The notes under the pieces: model-generated | Seen by the model: the letters and a program-made list of their open reading frames with translations, nothing else | What the model was told of the DNA's origin: nothing | Databases searched by the model: none | Position numbers and translations under genes: made by a program | Part shown: positions 41,919-50,949 of the stretch, piece by piece | Layout: each line of letters begins with the position of its first letter | Position numbering within the stretch: the stretch's first letter is position 1 | Assembly (NCBI GenBank): GCA_013152925.1 | Contig: JAADFK010000135.1 | Coordinates: 1-55,465, forward strand | Length of the DNA: 55,465 bases | Direction: 5' to 3' | Source of the DNA: Acidobacteriota bacterium | Lineage (GTDB): Bacteria; Acidobacteriota; Thermoanaerobaculia; Thermoanaerobaculales; Sulfomarinibacteraceae

Positions 41919-43007
41919 CTACTTGAGCTCCACCCGGTAGCCAACGTGGGTGACAGCCTTGGCCGAGAGGATGCGACCGGTGGAGTAATGTTCCCCGGAG
42001 CGCAGGAGGCCGACCTCGGCGTCGAGGAGCGGCGGCATCCCCGCGACGGGGTTGTCGTGGAAGATGGTCGCGAAGGCGCCCGGATACGCGCCATCGGCGG
42101 TACCGAGGTCGATCATGATCAGATCCTCGTTGGCCGTGGCCACGGTGTCGTCCTTCTGGTAGATCACGTAGCCGGTCGGCTTCCCGCTCGGTTTCCCGCA
42201 GATGGCCCGCGGCGGCGTCTTGACGGCCAGCGGCACGGGGATGGGCTGGAAGGGGCGCAGCACGGAACCGATGGGAATGGGATCGCAGCTGAAGGTGATC
42301 TCGCAGATGCTGGTGTGCTCCTGGGCGCAGAGGACCTTGAGCTGGCCCAGCTGCTGGTACACGTCGCCCATGTAGGCCTTGGACACCGGATGCTTGAGCT
42401 TCCGGAGGGGCAGGAGGATAAAGAACCGATCCCCCGCCGCGATCCCCTCTTCGGTACCGCCGTTGATGTACACGACATCGCCCGATGTGAAGTCGCGCTG
42501 AATCTCCATCTTCTCCGCAGAGACGATCTTGAAGGGGTAGAGCGTGGGATCGTTGACCAGCTCGGCGAAGCAGTAGACGTCCGAGGTGCTCCCGAGGGGC
42601 TCGGCCTCTCCGAAGCTCATCTCCTCCGGCTTCGGGGCCGGCGCCGGTGTCGGCACCTCACTGGGTTGGACGGGGGTCTCCTCCACGGGCGATTCCTGGA
42701 CGGCGATGTCGATCACCACTGGGTCGCCGGGGTAGATCCAGTGGGAATCCCTGATGTACGGGTTGCGCTCCCAGATCTGGGGCCACAGATACGGATCCCC
42801 AAGGTAGTGCTGGGCGAGATCCCAAAGGGTGTCGCCCTTGACGATGGTGTGGACCCTCGCACCCTCGGGGAGCTCCGTGGGTGGGTCGTAGGGTGTCCAG
42901 TGATCGCCCACCAGGTGGAGGGGCCGTGGAGGCGGCGCCACCGTTTGCGCCGCGACCAACACCGGAAGGACGGTGAGCAAGACTGCCAAGCGAATGCCGG
43001 TTTTCAT
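41919..43007 (-). CDS. Exported LysM-domain protein
   Basis: The 362-residue protein has a signal peptide ('LAVLLTVLPVLVAAQTVA') and a LysM domain near 53-103 ('HTIVKGDTLWDLAQHYLGDP', 'YIRDSHWIYPGDPVVID') that binds peptidoglycan. A Pro-rich linker follows, then a ~200-residue beta-rich C-terminal part with repeat-like strands ('GDRFFILLP', 'GQLKVLCAQ', 'VGLLRSGEHYSTGRIL'). The start is ATG 43007; the upstream GGGAGA supports it. It follows bamD on the same strand (57 bp apart), so a shared transcript is likely. Confidence 0.85.
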   Translation of the reverse strand: MKTGIRLAVLLTVLPVLVAAQTVAPPPRPLHLVGDHWTPYDPPTELPEGARVHTIVKGDTLWDLAQHYLGDPYLWPQIWERNPYIRDSHWIYPGDPVVIDIAVQESPVEETPVQPSEVPTPAPAPKPEEMSFGEAEPLGSTSDVYCFAELVNDPTLYPFKIVSAEKMEIQRDFTSGDVVYINGGTEEGIAAGDRFFILLPLRKLKHPVSKAYMGDVYQQLGQLKVLCAQEHTSICEITFSCDPIPIGSVLRPFQPIPVPLAVKTPPRAICGKPSGKPTGYVIYQKDDTVATANEDLIMIDLGTADGAYPGAFATIFHDNPVAGMPPLLDAEVGLLRSGEHYSTGRILSAKAVTHVGYRVELK

Positions 43008-43064
43008 AGGACTTCTCCCAGTTTCCGGAAACACATCCAAGGTTAACCCACGTTCACACTATCG

Positions 43065-43886
43065 TCAATCTTCCTTCGTCGTTCCTTCCCCAGCGGAAGG
43101 TGCTTGTGAAGAGCCATTTTTCGCCGTTTTCCCAGCCGCTTGTCCGGCTTCTCCCTTTTTCAGTCTTTCCTTCGATTTCTTCTTGAGTTTCTCGATCTCC
43201 TCGTTCACAGCTTCTTCCTTGGTTTTTGCCTCCTGCAGCAGAGCGTTTACCCGGTCCATTCGTGAGTAGTTTGGGTAGTGTTCCTTGAGGTACTTCAGAC
43301 GGGCTTCAGAGGCTTTCCAGACCTTGTTCCTGGCGTAATAACGGGCCACGAGCCACTCGTGCCGGGCCAGCACTTCTTGGACCTGGTTGATGCGAACCTG
43401 GGCATCATCGAAGTAGGGTGAGCGAGGGTAAAGTGTCACCAGCTGGCGGTACGCCTTGAGGGCCTCCAGAGCGTTCGTCAGCTCACGGTCGGGGTAGAGC
43501 TTGAGCGCCGTGTAGGTGTTGCCCAACATCAGCAGGGCGTAGTCACGATCGGGGTCGTTGGGGAAGCGGTTGGCGAAATCGCGGTAGCGGAGCCGCGCCT
43601 CGGTCAGGCTCTCGACGTTCTTGGTCTGGTAGTAGGTATCGGCGACGCGCAGGGCCGCCTTGTGTCCCAGGGGATCGTTGGGGAAGGTGTCATAGAGGAA
43701 AGAGTAATAGGTGCGGGCCTTCTTGAAGTCTCCATCGGCGTAGAGGGTCTCGGCCTTCTTGTAGATGGAGGTCTTGTCCATGTTGTTGATGTTTGTCAAG
43801 AGGCTGTCTTGGGAGGAGCTCTTGCAGGAGCCAAGGCTCCCGGCCACGAGCACTGCGGCGAGTACGGTGAACGCCAACCGTTTCAT
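43065..43886 (-). CDS. bamD: Outer-membrane assembly lipoprotein BamD
   Basis: The 273-residue protein has lipobox 'LGSC' (C21), then TPR units ('AETLYADGDFKKARTYYSFL', 'RYRDFANRFPND', 'AYRQLVTLYPRSPY') in the BamD/YfiO pattern, with a Lys/Glu-rich C-terminal tail. It is an essential part of the BAM complex that inserts beta-barrels. It overlaps rpe by 4 nt. Together with the nearby rseP and LysM genes this is an envelope-biogenesis block. ComL-type family assignment is firm. Confidence 0.9.
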   Translation of the reverse strand: MKRLAFTVLAAVLVAGSLGSCKSSSQDSLLTNINNMDKTSIYKKAETLYADGDFKKARTYYSFLYDTFPNDPLGHKAALRVADTYYQTKNVESLTEARLRYRDFANRFPNDPDRDYALLMLGNTYTALKLYPDRELTNALEALKAYRQLVTLYPRSPYFDDAQVRINQVQEVLARHEWLVARYYARNKVWKASEARLKYLKEHYPNYSRMDRVNALLQEAKTKEEAVNEEIEKLKKKSKERLKKGEAGQAAGKTAKNGSSQAPSAGEGTTKED

Positions 43887-44542
43887 CTATCGACTCCTGT
43901 CGTGGCGTCCCGGAGAGCCGCCACGGCGGCGGCCCGATCCGATGCGCCGAAGATTGCGCTGCCGGCGATGAGCGTCGTTGCCCCGGCCTCGACCAGTCCC
44001 GGCGCCGTGAGGGCTGTGACCCCCCCGTCGACGGCGATTTCCAGGCCATCCCGAGGAGCCAGCCGCACCAACCGCCGGATCTTGTCGAGACTCTCCGGGA
44101 TGAAGGTCTGGCCCCCAAATCCCGGGTTGACCGACATGACGAGAATGTAGTCGATCCAGGGGCTCGCTTCCAGTGCTGCTTCCAGCGGCGTGGCGGGGTT
44201 GAGGGCGACGCCGGGGCTCATACCCGCGTCGCGGATGGAGGCCAAGGTCCTGTGAAGATGGTGACACGTTTCCACGTGGACGGCCACGCGGGCCACCCCG
44301 GCGTCCGCGAGGTCGGGGATCAGGGGGTCGGGGCTCGCCACCATCAGGTGGGCGTCGAGCGGGAGAGAGACACGGCCGCGCAGCCACCGGACCACCGGCG
44401 GGCCGAAGGTCAGGTTGGGCACGAAGCGGCCGTCCATGATGTCGAGGTGCACGAGATCGGCACCGGCGGCCTCGACCTGGCGGATCTCCTCCAGCAGGCG
44501 GCCGAAGTCCGCCGACAGGATGGACGGTGCGATCCGGAGCAT
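43883..44542 (-). CDS. rpe: Ribulose-phosphate 3-epimerase
   Basis: The 219-residue TIM barrel has 'IAPSILSADFGRL', 'VHLDIMDGRFVPNLTFGP' (metal ligands), 'VNPGFGGQ' and 'EIAVDGGV'. It interconverts ribulose-5-P and xylulose-5-P. The ATG at 44542 overlaps the upstream PASTA stop by one base and the stop overlaps bamD by 4 nt. The track start at 44557 is less likely. Confidence 0.96.
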   Translation of the reverse strand: MLRIAPSILSADFGRLLEEIRQVEAAGADLVHLDIMDGRFVPNLTFGPPVVRWLRGRVSLPLDAHLMVASPDPLIPDLADAGVARVAVHVETCHHLHRTLASIRDAGMSPGVALNPATPLEAALEASPWIDYILVMSVNPGFGGQTFIPESLDKIRRLVRLAPRDGLEIAVDGGVTALTAPGLVEAGATTLIAGSAIFGASDRAAAVAALRDATTGVDR

Positions 44543-45243
44543 CACTGACTCACCCACAGTGCGATGATATCCGAGCGGGAGAGCGGGCTTCCGGCCGGGG
44601 GATACTGGCGAAGCACGGTGCCAGGCCGGAGGCCCGGGTAGGCGACACGGTGGACCTGGCCGATCCGGAACCTGTGCCGCCGGCAGAATTCCCGGACGCG
44701 ATCCAGCGGGAGGGAGAGGAAGGCCGGCGTGACCCAGAGCTCCTGCCTGGGCGCCACGTTGAGCAGCAGGTCCACGTCGCTTCCCGGAGCCACCTCGGCT
44801 CCGGAGGAGGGACGGGTCGCCAGCACACTGTCGGCGGCCGCCTGGCCGCGGACGGTCACGCGCCGGCCGGGGTGAAGACCCTCGTTGTCCAGGAGGGCAA
44901 TGGCCGCTTGCAGCGAATCCCCGGTCAACCGAGGGACGGCGACCCGTTCGCTCCCGAGGCTCAGGCGCACGGAAACCACGGCCCCGCTCTTCACGTGAAA
45001 GCCCGGAGGCGGTTCCTGGGAGGCGATGGTCCCCGGCGGAACCGAGGGTGAGAACACACCCGGCGACGTGACCTTCACGGTCAGGCCCCGGTCGTGCGCC
45101 AGTTTCTGGGCCTGCTCCACGGTGGCGCCCGCCAGGTTCGGCACGGCCAGCGTGCCCCGGTGGACGGTCCTGACCAGCGCGACCCAGAAGAAGGTCCCAA
45201 AGGTCAGCACAAACACCGTCGCGATCAGTAGTCTCCGGACCAT
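44542..45243 (-). CDS. Membrane-anchored PASTA-domain protein without a kinase
   Basis: The 233-residue protein has a single N-terminal TM ('LLIATVFVLTFGTFFWVALV') and then three PASTA domains ('VPNLAGATVEQAQKLAHDRG', 'VPRLTGDSLQAAIALLDNEG', and a third from 'VTPAFLSLPLDRVREFCRR'). PASTA repeats bind muropeptides or lipid II and usually sit on PknB kinases or PBPs; here no catalytic domain is attached. It is coupled to rpe by a TGATG overlap. The order PASTA-rpe is also found next to stk/prkC loci in other bacteria, so a lost kinase is conceivable. Confidence 0.85.
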   Translation of the reverse strand: MVRRLLIATVFVLTFGTFFWVALVRTVHRGTLAVPNLAGATVEQAQKLAHDRGLTVKVTSPGVFSPSVPPGTIASQEPPPGFHVKSGAVVSVRLSLGSERVAVPRLTGDSLQAAIALLDNEGLHPGRRVTVRGQAAADSVLATRPSSGAEVAPGSDVDLLLNVAPRQELWVTPAFLSLPLDRVREFCRRHRFRIGQVHRVAYPGLRPGTVLRQYPPAGSPLSRSDIIALWVSQ

Positions 45244-45314
45244 ATCAGGACTGTATCACGGTGGAGACGGCTCGCCTGGTGACGAGGCATACAGGGAGAC
45301 CCGGTCAGTACCCC

Positions 45315-46667
45315 TCATGGCGTGCCCCCGCCGTGGAACAGCTTGTGGTAGAGGCTGTTGGGGAGGATCTTGACGATATCGTTGAAAATCACCACGACCA
45401 TCAACAACATCAACAGGACGAAACCGATCTCGAGGATACGCTCCTTGAGCTTCATGGGGAGGTTCCGCCGCATGGCGATCTCCACGGCGAGGATGGTCAG
45501 GTGGCCGCCGTCCAGGATCGGAATCGGCAGGAGGTTGAAGATGCCCAGCTGCAACGAAATGAACCCCAGGAGCCAGATCAAGGTGCGGATTCCAGCCCGG
45601 GCGGCCTGCCCGGAGATCCTGGCGATGTCGATGGGTCCGGAGAGCTGGCTCATGGAGGCCTTTCGGGTCAGGAGGCGTCCGATGATGCGGAAGGTCTCGG
45701 CGGTCATCCGTTTACATTCGCGAACCGCCTCGCCAACGGCCGCCGCCGGTCCCAGCTTCTCCATGGTGGTCGGGTAGATGACCGGAATGCCGATTTTCCC
45801 CTCCCCGCCGACATCCTTGGGCGTCACCTCGAGATGCACGGTCTGTCCGCCACGTTCGACCGTGAGATCGAGGGTCTTCCCGGGGTTGGGCGAGATCAGG
45901 CGGATCAGGTCGTAGAACTGGCGCACGGGCTGGCCGTCGACGGCGACGATGCGATCGCCGGGTTTGAGCCCCGCACGCTGGGCCGGTGAGTTGGGTTGGA
46001 GCTGGACCACGACGGGGTCGAGGGGGGGCATGATTCCCGAATACCCGATGCCGTAGCGGGTGACCTTCTTGGGCGTGATGGGTACCTCGACCGTGCCGTC
46101 CGCCCGGTCGATCTTGAGCCGCACCTGCCGGCCCCCGGCGCTCATCAACGTGGACTCCAGGTCGCGCCAGGTCGCCATTGTCCTGCCGTCCACCGCCACG
46201 ATCCGGTCGCCGGCCTGGATTCCAGCTGCCGCGGCGGGGGACTCGGGCTCCACCCAGCCAACCACGGGAGGCTGGCTCTGGTACGCCGGGACCTGGACGC
46301 CGAGCACGAAGGCGAAGGCCAGGAAGGCCACCGCCGCGATGATGTTGGTCAGCGGGCCCCCGAGGAAGATCAGGACCCGCTTCCAGCGGGGCAGGAGCTC
46401 CGGTTCCCCGGCCTCCGCGTCGCCGCTCCCGGTGACCGTCGATTCGTCGGGACCGAGGCCGATCACGTGGACGTAGCCCCCGAGAGGAATCAAGCTCAGG
46501 CGATAGTCGGTGCCGCCCCGCTCAAACCCCCAGATTCTCTTGCCGAATCCGACGGAAAACACGTCCACCGGCGCCTTCAGGAGCCGGGCGACGAGGAAAT
46601 GACCGCTCTCGTGCAGCACGATCAGCACGCCGAGAACGAAAACGAAGGCCAGCAGATTGATCAACAT
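45315..46667 (-). CDS. rseP: RIP-type site-2 protease RseP
   Basis: The 450-residue membrane metalloprotease has the HExxH site at H19-E20-H23 ('VLHESGHFLVARLL'), two PDZ domains in the middle ('GIQAGDRIVAVDGRTM', 'GLKPGDRIVAVDGQPV'), and the C-terminal metal-ligand motif 'NLLPIPILDGG'. It cleaves anti-sigma factors or remnant signal peptides within the membrane. It follows cdsA with 119 bp between them, the place where dxr is usually found. Confidence 0.95.
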   Translation of the reverse strand: MLINLLAFVFVLGVLIVLHESGHFLVARLLKAPVDVFSVGFGKRIWGFERGGTDYRLSLIPLGGYVHVIGLGPDESTVTGSGDAEAGEPELLPRWKRVLIFLGGPLTNIIAAVAFLAFAFVLGVQVPAYQSQPPVVGWVEPESPAAAAGIQAGDRIVAVDGRTMATWRDLESTLMSAGGRQVRLKIDRADGTVEVPITPKKVTRYGIGYSGIMPPLDPVVVQLQPNSPAQRAGLKPGDRIVAVDGQPVRQFYDLIRLISPNPGKTLDLTVERGGQTVHLEVTPKDVGGEGKIGIPVIYPTTMEKLGPAAAVGEAVRECKRMTAETFRIIGRLLTRKASMSQLSGPIDIARISGQAARAGIRTLIWLLGFISLQLGIFNLLPIPILDGGHLTILAVEIAMRRNLPMKLKERILEIGFVLLMLLMVVVIFNDIVKILPNSLYHKLFHGGGTP

Positions 46668-46786
46668 CGTTGGGGTCCAACCTCTTCAGTTACAGTGATA
46701 TTCCCGGAGAGTCTCCTGGCCGTGACCAGAGCCGGGCGGTCCACTGGCCGGATTGGGGGAGCGTCGCGGCGATTCGGTCGCCCCGG

Positions 46787-47605
46787 TCATCGCAGCACTC
46801 CCACAAGGAGCAGGTAGCCGACCACGGGCGGCGCCGAGTAGAACAGAGAGTCCGTGCGGTCGAGGAACCCGCCGTGGCCGGGAAGGAGCCCGGAGGAGTC
46901 CTTCACGCCGGTGGCGCGCTTGAGCTGGGACTCCACGAGATCCCCGAGGGGCGCCGTCACCGCCAGGATGAGCCCTACGGCCAGCGTGTGGAGCGGGGCC
47001 AGCCGAACGCCGAGAGCCCACCACAGGAGGAAGGCGCCGGCGATGGTGGCGGCGACGCCTCCCACCAGGCCTTCCCAGGTCTTCTTGGGACTGATCCGCG
47101 GCGCCATGTGGTGCCGGCCGAGGGTCTTCCCCACGTAGTAGGCCCCCGAGTCGCCGATCCAGATGGTCCCGAGAAAGAGGAGAACGAAGCGGATGCCCCA
47201 GCTGTCCTCCGGCCACTGCCGGAGCCAACCCAGGGCGGCCGCCCCCAATCCCAGGTAGATGGGGACCAGGAGCGCGGCGGCCGTGCCGGTCAGGGCTCCA
47301 TCGGGCCGCGTTGGGCTGGCCAGCTGGAAGGTCGGGAGGACCAACGCCACGGCGAACAGGGTCGCCAGCAGCGCTGCGAGACTCCCGGCCCAGGCGGCGA
47401 TCAGCACGGCGGCCAGGGTGGCCAGGGGCAGCAGCCTGCCACAGGGGATGCCGGCGCCGCGGGCCATGGTCAGGAGCTCGTCGCCCGCCAACATGGCCGC
47501 TGCACCCAGCACCAGGAGAAAGCCCCACGCGGGAGCGAAAACGATGATGACCAGGAGGACGGGAATGGCGACGACCGCCAGGGCCTCACGTGCCGGCACG
47601 GACAT
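46787..47605 (-). CDS. cdsA: Phosphatidate cytidylyltransferase
   Basis: The 272-residue polytopic protein carries the CdsA signature in its C-terminal part ('QLKRATGVKDSSGLLPGHGG', then 'FLDRTDS'). It makes CDP-diacylglycerol from phosphatidate and CTP, the substrate for phospholipid synthesis. The ATG at 47605 overlaps the uppS 3' end by 20 nt. Order uppS-cdsA-(dxr)-rseP is conserved in many bacteria. Confidence 0.94.
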   Translation of the reverse strand: MSVPAREALAVVAIPVLLVIIVFAPAWGFLLVLGAAAMLAGDELLTMARGAGIPCGRLLPLATLAAVLIAAWAGSLAALLATLFAVALVLPTFQLASPTRPDGALTGTAAALLVPIYLGLGAAALGWLRQWPEDSWGIRFVLLFLGTIWIGDSGAYYVGKTLGRHHMAPRISPKKTWEGLVGGVAATIAGAFLLWWALGVRLAPLHTLAVGLILAVTAPLGDLVESQLKRATGVKDSSGLLPGHGGFLDRTDSLFYSAPPVVGYLLLVGVLR

Positions 47606-48407
47606 CCCCCGTCGGCATGAAGACCCCCTGCTCCTCCGGCGAGAGGCCGCCGAACCGGCGTTCCCGTTGCTGGTAGTCCAGAATGGCCTCGAGGAGGTGG
47701 ATCTTGCGGAAGTCCGGCCACAACACCGGGGTGAAGTAGATCTCCGTGTAGGCCAGCTGCCACAGGAGGAAGTTGGAGATCCTCTGCTCGCCCGAGGTCC
47801 GGATCAGGAGATCCGGATCGGGGATGCCTCCCGTGTCCAGATGACGGCCGATCCATTCCTCGTCGATCGCCTCGGCCCTGAGCTCGCCCCGTTCCGCGGC
47901 GGCGGCGGCCTGGCGGACCAGGTCGGTCAGCTCCTGGCGTCCCGAGTAGTTCAGGGCGATCTGCACCAGCGGACCGGTGCAACGTGCGGTCGCTTCGAGG
48001 GCGTGGTCCAGCTCCTTGCGGACGCTGGCATCGAGGCGGTCGAGCCGGCCGATCGTCCTGAAGCGGAGGTTGTTCTCCAGGAAGGTGTGGAGCTCCTTGC
48101 GCAGGTACTCCTTGAGGAGCGCCATCAGGGTGATCACCTCATAGCGGGGACGCTTCCAGTTTTCCGTGGAGAAGGCATAGAGAGTCAGGATCTCGATTCC
48201 AAGCCGTGAGCTGGTGTCGATGATCTCCCGGACGGATTGAATCCCGGCCCGATGACCCTCGACCCGGGGACGGCGGCGCGCCTTGGCCCAGCGCCCGTTG
48301 CCGTCCATGATCACGGCCACGTGGCGCGGCAGCCGGTCGGGATCGATCCGGTTCAAGACCGCGCGTTCGGGAGCTCCGGGCTCTGCTATTTCGTCCAAGT
48401 GACGCAT
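47586..48407 (-). CDS. uppS: Undecaprenyl diphosphate synthase
   Basis: The 273-residue cis-prenyltransferase has 'HVAVIMDGNGRWAKARRRPR' (catalytic D35), 'TLYAFSTENWKRP' and 'DLLIRTSGEQRISNFLLWQ'. It makes the C55 carrier for peptidoglycan and other envelope polymers. It has no clear Shine-Dalgarno (AGGGG 8 nt upstream). It is the first gene of the uppS-cdsA-rseP block, 83 bp after truA. Confidence 0.96.
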   Translation of the reverse strand: MRHLDEIAEPGAPERAVLNRIDPDRLPRHVAVIMDGNGRWAKARRRPRVEGHRAGIQSVREIIDTSSRLGIEILTLYAFSTENWKRPRYEVITLMALLKEYLRKELHTFLENNLRFRTIGRLDRLDASVRKELDHALEATARCTGPLVQIALNYSGRQELTDLVRQAAAAAERGELRAEAIDEEWIGRHLDTGGIPDPDLLIRTSGEQRISNFLLWQLAYTEIYFTPVLWPDFRKIHLLEAILDYQQRERRFGGLSPEEQGVFMPTGDVRAGT

Positions 48408-48490
48408 ACACTTACCCCTGGGATCTGGAGTCTATCACAATGCTTGTCCGCTGGTCGGGACGATCCAAGATACCTCCGGGCCCGGGCCCT

Positions 48491-49276
48491 TCAGCCGGCA
48501 GAGCCCCGTCGGCCGGGACGTCCCGGCCGACGATAATACACCTTCTCGAGAGTCAGGCCCCGTGCGGGGGCCGTGGCGATCGGGGCGCCGGGGGTGGGCC
48601 GGCGCAGAAGCTGTTCCACCTGGCCTGCCGATCCCTCCGCCGCCGCCGAGAGGATAGCCCCCGCCATCCGCCGGACCTGGTAGCGGAGGAAGCCGTCTCC
48701 GAGGAAGTGCAGGGTCAGGGAGCCGGGGGCCCAGCGGGCCCATGCGGCCAGAAGCCGCTTGGTGGTTGGCCCCTGCGAGGCGTCGGGAACGCTGAAGGAG
48801 GCCATGTCGTGACGGCCCACGAGGAGGGCGAGGGCGGCCTCCAGGGTGCGCCGGTTCCGAACCGGCGGCATGGGCGCGGACCGCAGGCCGGACCACGGCA
48901 ACCGCGCCGGGCCCCAGTGGAGCCGGTAGGCGTAGTGCTTGGCGACGGCGTCGCGCCGTGCGTGGAACGACGGGGCGACGGCCACGGCCCGGAGGACGCG
49001 GATCCCCTCGGGGAGAACGGCGTTGAGGATGACCGGGAGGTCAGCCGTGGGAATGCCGGCGGGAAGATCGGCGTGGGCCGCCTGGGCCCGGGCGTGAACC
49101 CCGGCGTCGGTCCGCCCCGCGCCGACGACGGCGGGCGAGGGCCGTCGCATCACGCGAGCCAGCGCGGACTCCAGCTCGCCCTGGACCGTCCGCTGTCCCG
49201 GCTGACGTTGCCAGCCGTGGAAGCCGGTCCCCAGGTAGGCGACGGTCAGCTTGATCCTCCGCTCCACGGGGCCCAT
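48491..49276 (-). CDS. truA: tRNA pseudouridine(38-40) synthase TruA
   Basis: The 261-residue enzyme begins 'IKLTVAYLGTGFHGWQRQPG' and has the catalytic aspartate D57 in 'GAGRTDAGVHARAQ'; later 'FLGDGFLRYQVRRMAGAIL' is also a TruA hallmark. It isomerises U38-40 in the anticodon arm. No Shine-Dalgarno is visible upstream of the ATG. It diverges from the FHA-GAF-cyclase gene. Confidence 0.95.
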   Translation of the reverse strand: MGPVERRIKLTVAYLGTGFHGWQRQPGQRTVQGELESALARVMRRPSPAVVGAGRTDAGVHARAQAAHADLPAGIPTADLPVILNAVLPEGIRVLRAVAVAPSFHARRDAVAKHYAYRLHWGPARLPWSGLRSAPMPPVRNRRTLEAALALLVGRHDMASFSVPDASQGPTTKRLLAAWARWAPGSLTLHFLGDGFLRYQVRRMAGAILSAAAEGSAGQVEQLLRRPTPGAPIATAPARGLTLEKVYYRRPGRPGRRGSAG

Positions 49277-49353
49277 GTTCGCACGGGCGGCGGGGCGTGA
49301 GAAGCAGGGCTCGCCGACTTGCCCTGGTGTGTCCTTGACACGGCGGGCTGCGA

Positions 49354-49359
49354 TACAAT
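49354..49359 (+). promoter_or_regulatory. Candidate -10 for the FHA-GAF-cyclase gene
   Basis: TACAAT ends 9 nt before the ATG at 49369, with no Shine-Dalgarno between. A TTGACA at 49335-49340 lies only 13 bp upstream, too close for a normal -35/-10 pair. A leaderless or short-leader transcript is the best reading. Confidence 0.4.
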
Positions 49360-49368
49360 GAATGTCAA

Positions 49369-50949
49369 ATGTTCGACCTGGTATATGAAGACGGCGGGAT
49401 CAGCCACCGGGTGCCTCTCCGGCCCGGCCTCTCCCTGGGAAGGGCCAGTGACAACGATGTGGTGCTGCGCGATTTTTCCGTATCCCGCCACCATGCGCGG
49501 ATCGAGGGCGAAGACGAGTCCCCGAGGATTACCGACCTGGGCTCGACCAACGGCGTCAAGCTCAACGGAGAGTTCGTCACCTCGGCGGCGATCCGTCCGG
49601 GCGATGTCCTGACCATCGGCAGCTTCGAGCTCAACGTGGAGGAGCGCGGGGTGACCGCGGAGGGTCTTTCCTCGGCCACCTACCTGCGCCCCCTGGCGGA
49701 GTTCAAGAAGGAGTACGACCTGGAGGCCCCGCCGTCGGGGGCCGTACGCGGCCTGGGGGAGCGGGAGCGCGTCTTTGAGGTGCTGGCCCAGGTGGCCAAG
49801 GTCCTGCTCCAGGTGGAGGAGCTGCATCCCGTCCTCGAGAAGGTCATGGATCTGGTCTTCGCCCACCTCAAGGTGGACCGCGGCTTCATCGTCCTCTACG
49901 ACGACGAGGGCGAGCCCAAGCTGGAGCTGTGGCGCGCCCGCAAGCTCGAGGATGGTGACGAGCCCGAGGTCCCGCTCTCGCGGACCATCCTTGATATGGT
50001 CTCCGGCAAGAAGGTCGCCCTGCTGACCCACGACGCCCAGACCGACGGGCGCTTCGAGGCCGGACGGAGCATCCGGATCCACCAGATCCGTTCCGCCATG
50101 TGCGTCCCTCTGTGGCACCTCGAGGAGGTCATCGGCGTCATCTACGTGGATTCCCCGCTCCACGTGGGCTCCTTCTCCACGGCGGATCTGGACCTTCTCA
50201 CGGCGCTGGCCAACTACGCCGCCATCGCCATCGAACAGGCCCGGTTACGGGAGCGGATCAAGAGCGAGGAGCTCGTACGGCAGCGCCTGGAGCGCTACCA
50301 CTCCCCGGCCGTCATCGAGGCCGTCCTCACGGGTCCCGAGCACGGCACGCCGCCCGTCATGTCGCGGGAGACCTCCATCCTCTTCGCCGACATCGTCGGC
50401 TTCACCTCGCGTTGCGAGACCCTGCCTCCCGAAGAGGTCTCGGCCTTTCTCAACGAGTTTTTCTCCCGGGCCGCGGACGCCATCTTCAAGTACGGCGGGA
50501 CGCTGGACAAGTTCATCGGCGATGCGGTCATGGCGTTTTTCGGCGCGCCGCTGCCCCAGCCCGATCACGCCGAGCGGGCCGTTCGTGCGGCGATCACCCT
50601 GTCCCGCGCCCTGGAATCGTGGAACCGGGAACGTTCGCTGGAGGGGCTGGAGCCCGTGGAGGTCCGGACAGCGATCCACTCGGGTCCCGTTGTGGTGGGC
50701 GACATCGGCTCGGCGACCCGCGTCGATTACACGGTCCTCGGCAACACGGTCAACGTGGCGGCGCGCTTGGAGGAGTTCGTGGCCAAGCCCGGCTTGATCG
50801 TTCTTGGGGAGACCACCCAGGCCGCCGTCGCCCACATCTTCCCCACCGAGCACCTGGGGAACGTCCAGCTCAAGGGGCTGACGCGGAAGATCGCCGCGTA
50901 CCGGGTCAAGCTGGAGGAGATCAGCCACATCCAGGGGTCGGTTGCATGA
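49369..50949 (+). CDS. FHA-GAF-class III adenylate cyclase
   Basis: The 526-residue protein has an N-terminal FHA domain ('LGRASDNDVVLRDFSVSRHH', 'DLGSTNGVKLNG', ~20-90), then a GAF domain (~135-300), then a catalytic class III cyclase domain (~325-510). The metal aspartates are D341 ('FADIVGFT') and D385 ('KFIGDAV'); the purine-specifying pair is K381/D453, which indicates ATP; the transition-state residues are N462/R466 in 'GNTVNVAARLE'. All are intact, so active cAMP synthesis is expected. FHA would bind a phosphothreonine partner, a possible link to a Ser/Thr kinase such as the 27681 protein, and GAF would bind a small ligand. rdgB overlaps its 3' end. Confidence 0.93.
   Translation: MFDLVYEDGGISHRVPLRPGLSLGRASDNDVVLRDFSVSRHHARIEGEDESPRITDLGSTNGVKLNGEFVTSAAIRPGDVLTIGSFELNVEERGVTAEGLSSATYLRPLAEFKKEYDLEAPPSGAVRGLGERERVFEVLAQVAKVLLQVEELHPVLEKVMDLVFAHLKVDRGFIVLYDDEGEPKLELWRARKLEDGDEPEVPLSRTILDMVSGKKVALLTHDAQTDGRFEAGRSIRIHQIRSAMCVPLWHLEEVIGVIYVDSPLHVGSFSTADLDLLTALANYAAIAIEQARLRERIKSEELVRQRLERYHSPAVIEAVLTGPEHGTPPVMSRETSILFADIVGFTSRCETLPPEEVSAFLNEFFSRAADAIFKYGGTLDKFIGDAVMAFFGAPLPQPDHAERAVRAAITLSRALESWNRERSLEGLEPVEVRTAIHSGPVVVGDIGSATRVDYTVLGNTVNVAARLEEFVAKPGLIVLGETTQAAVAHIFPTEHLGNVQLKGLTRKIAAYRVKLEEISHIQGSVA

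Noticed and set aside
49335-49359. Standard TTGACA/TACAAT promoter for the FHA-GAF-cyclase
   Set aside because: The spacer is only 13 bp, too short for sigma70 recognition; kept only as a -10 candidate.
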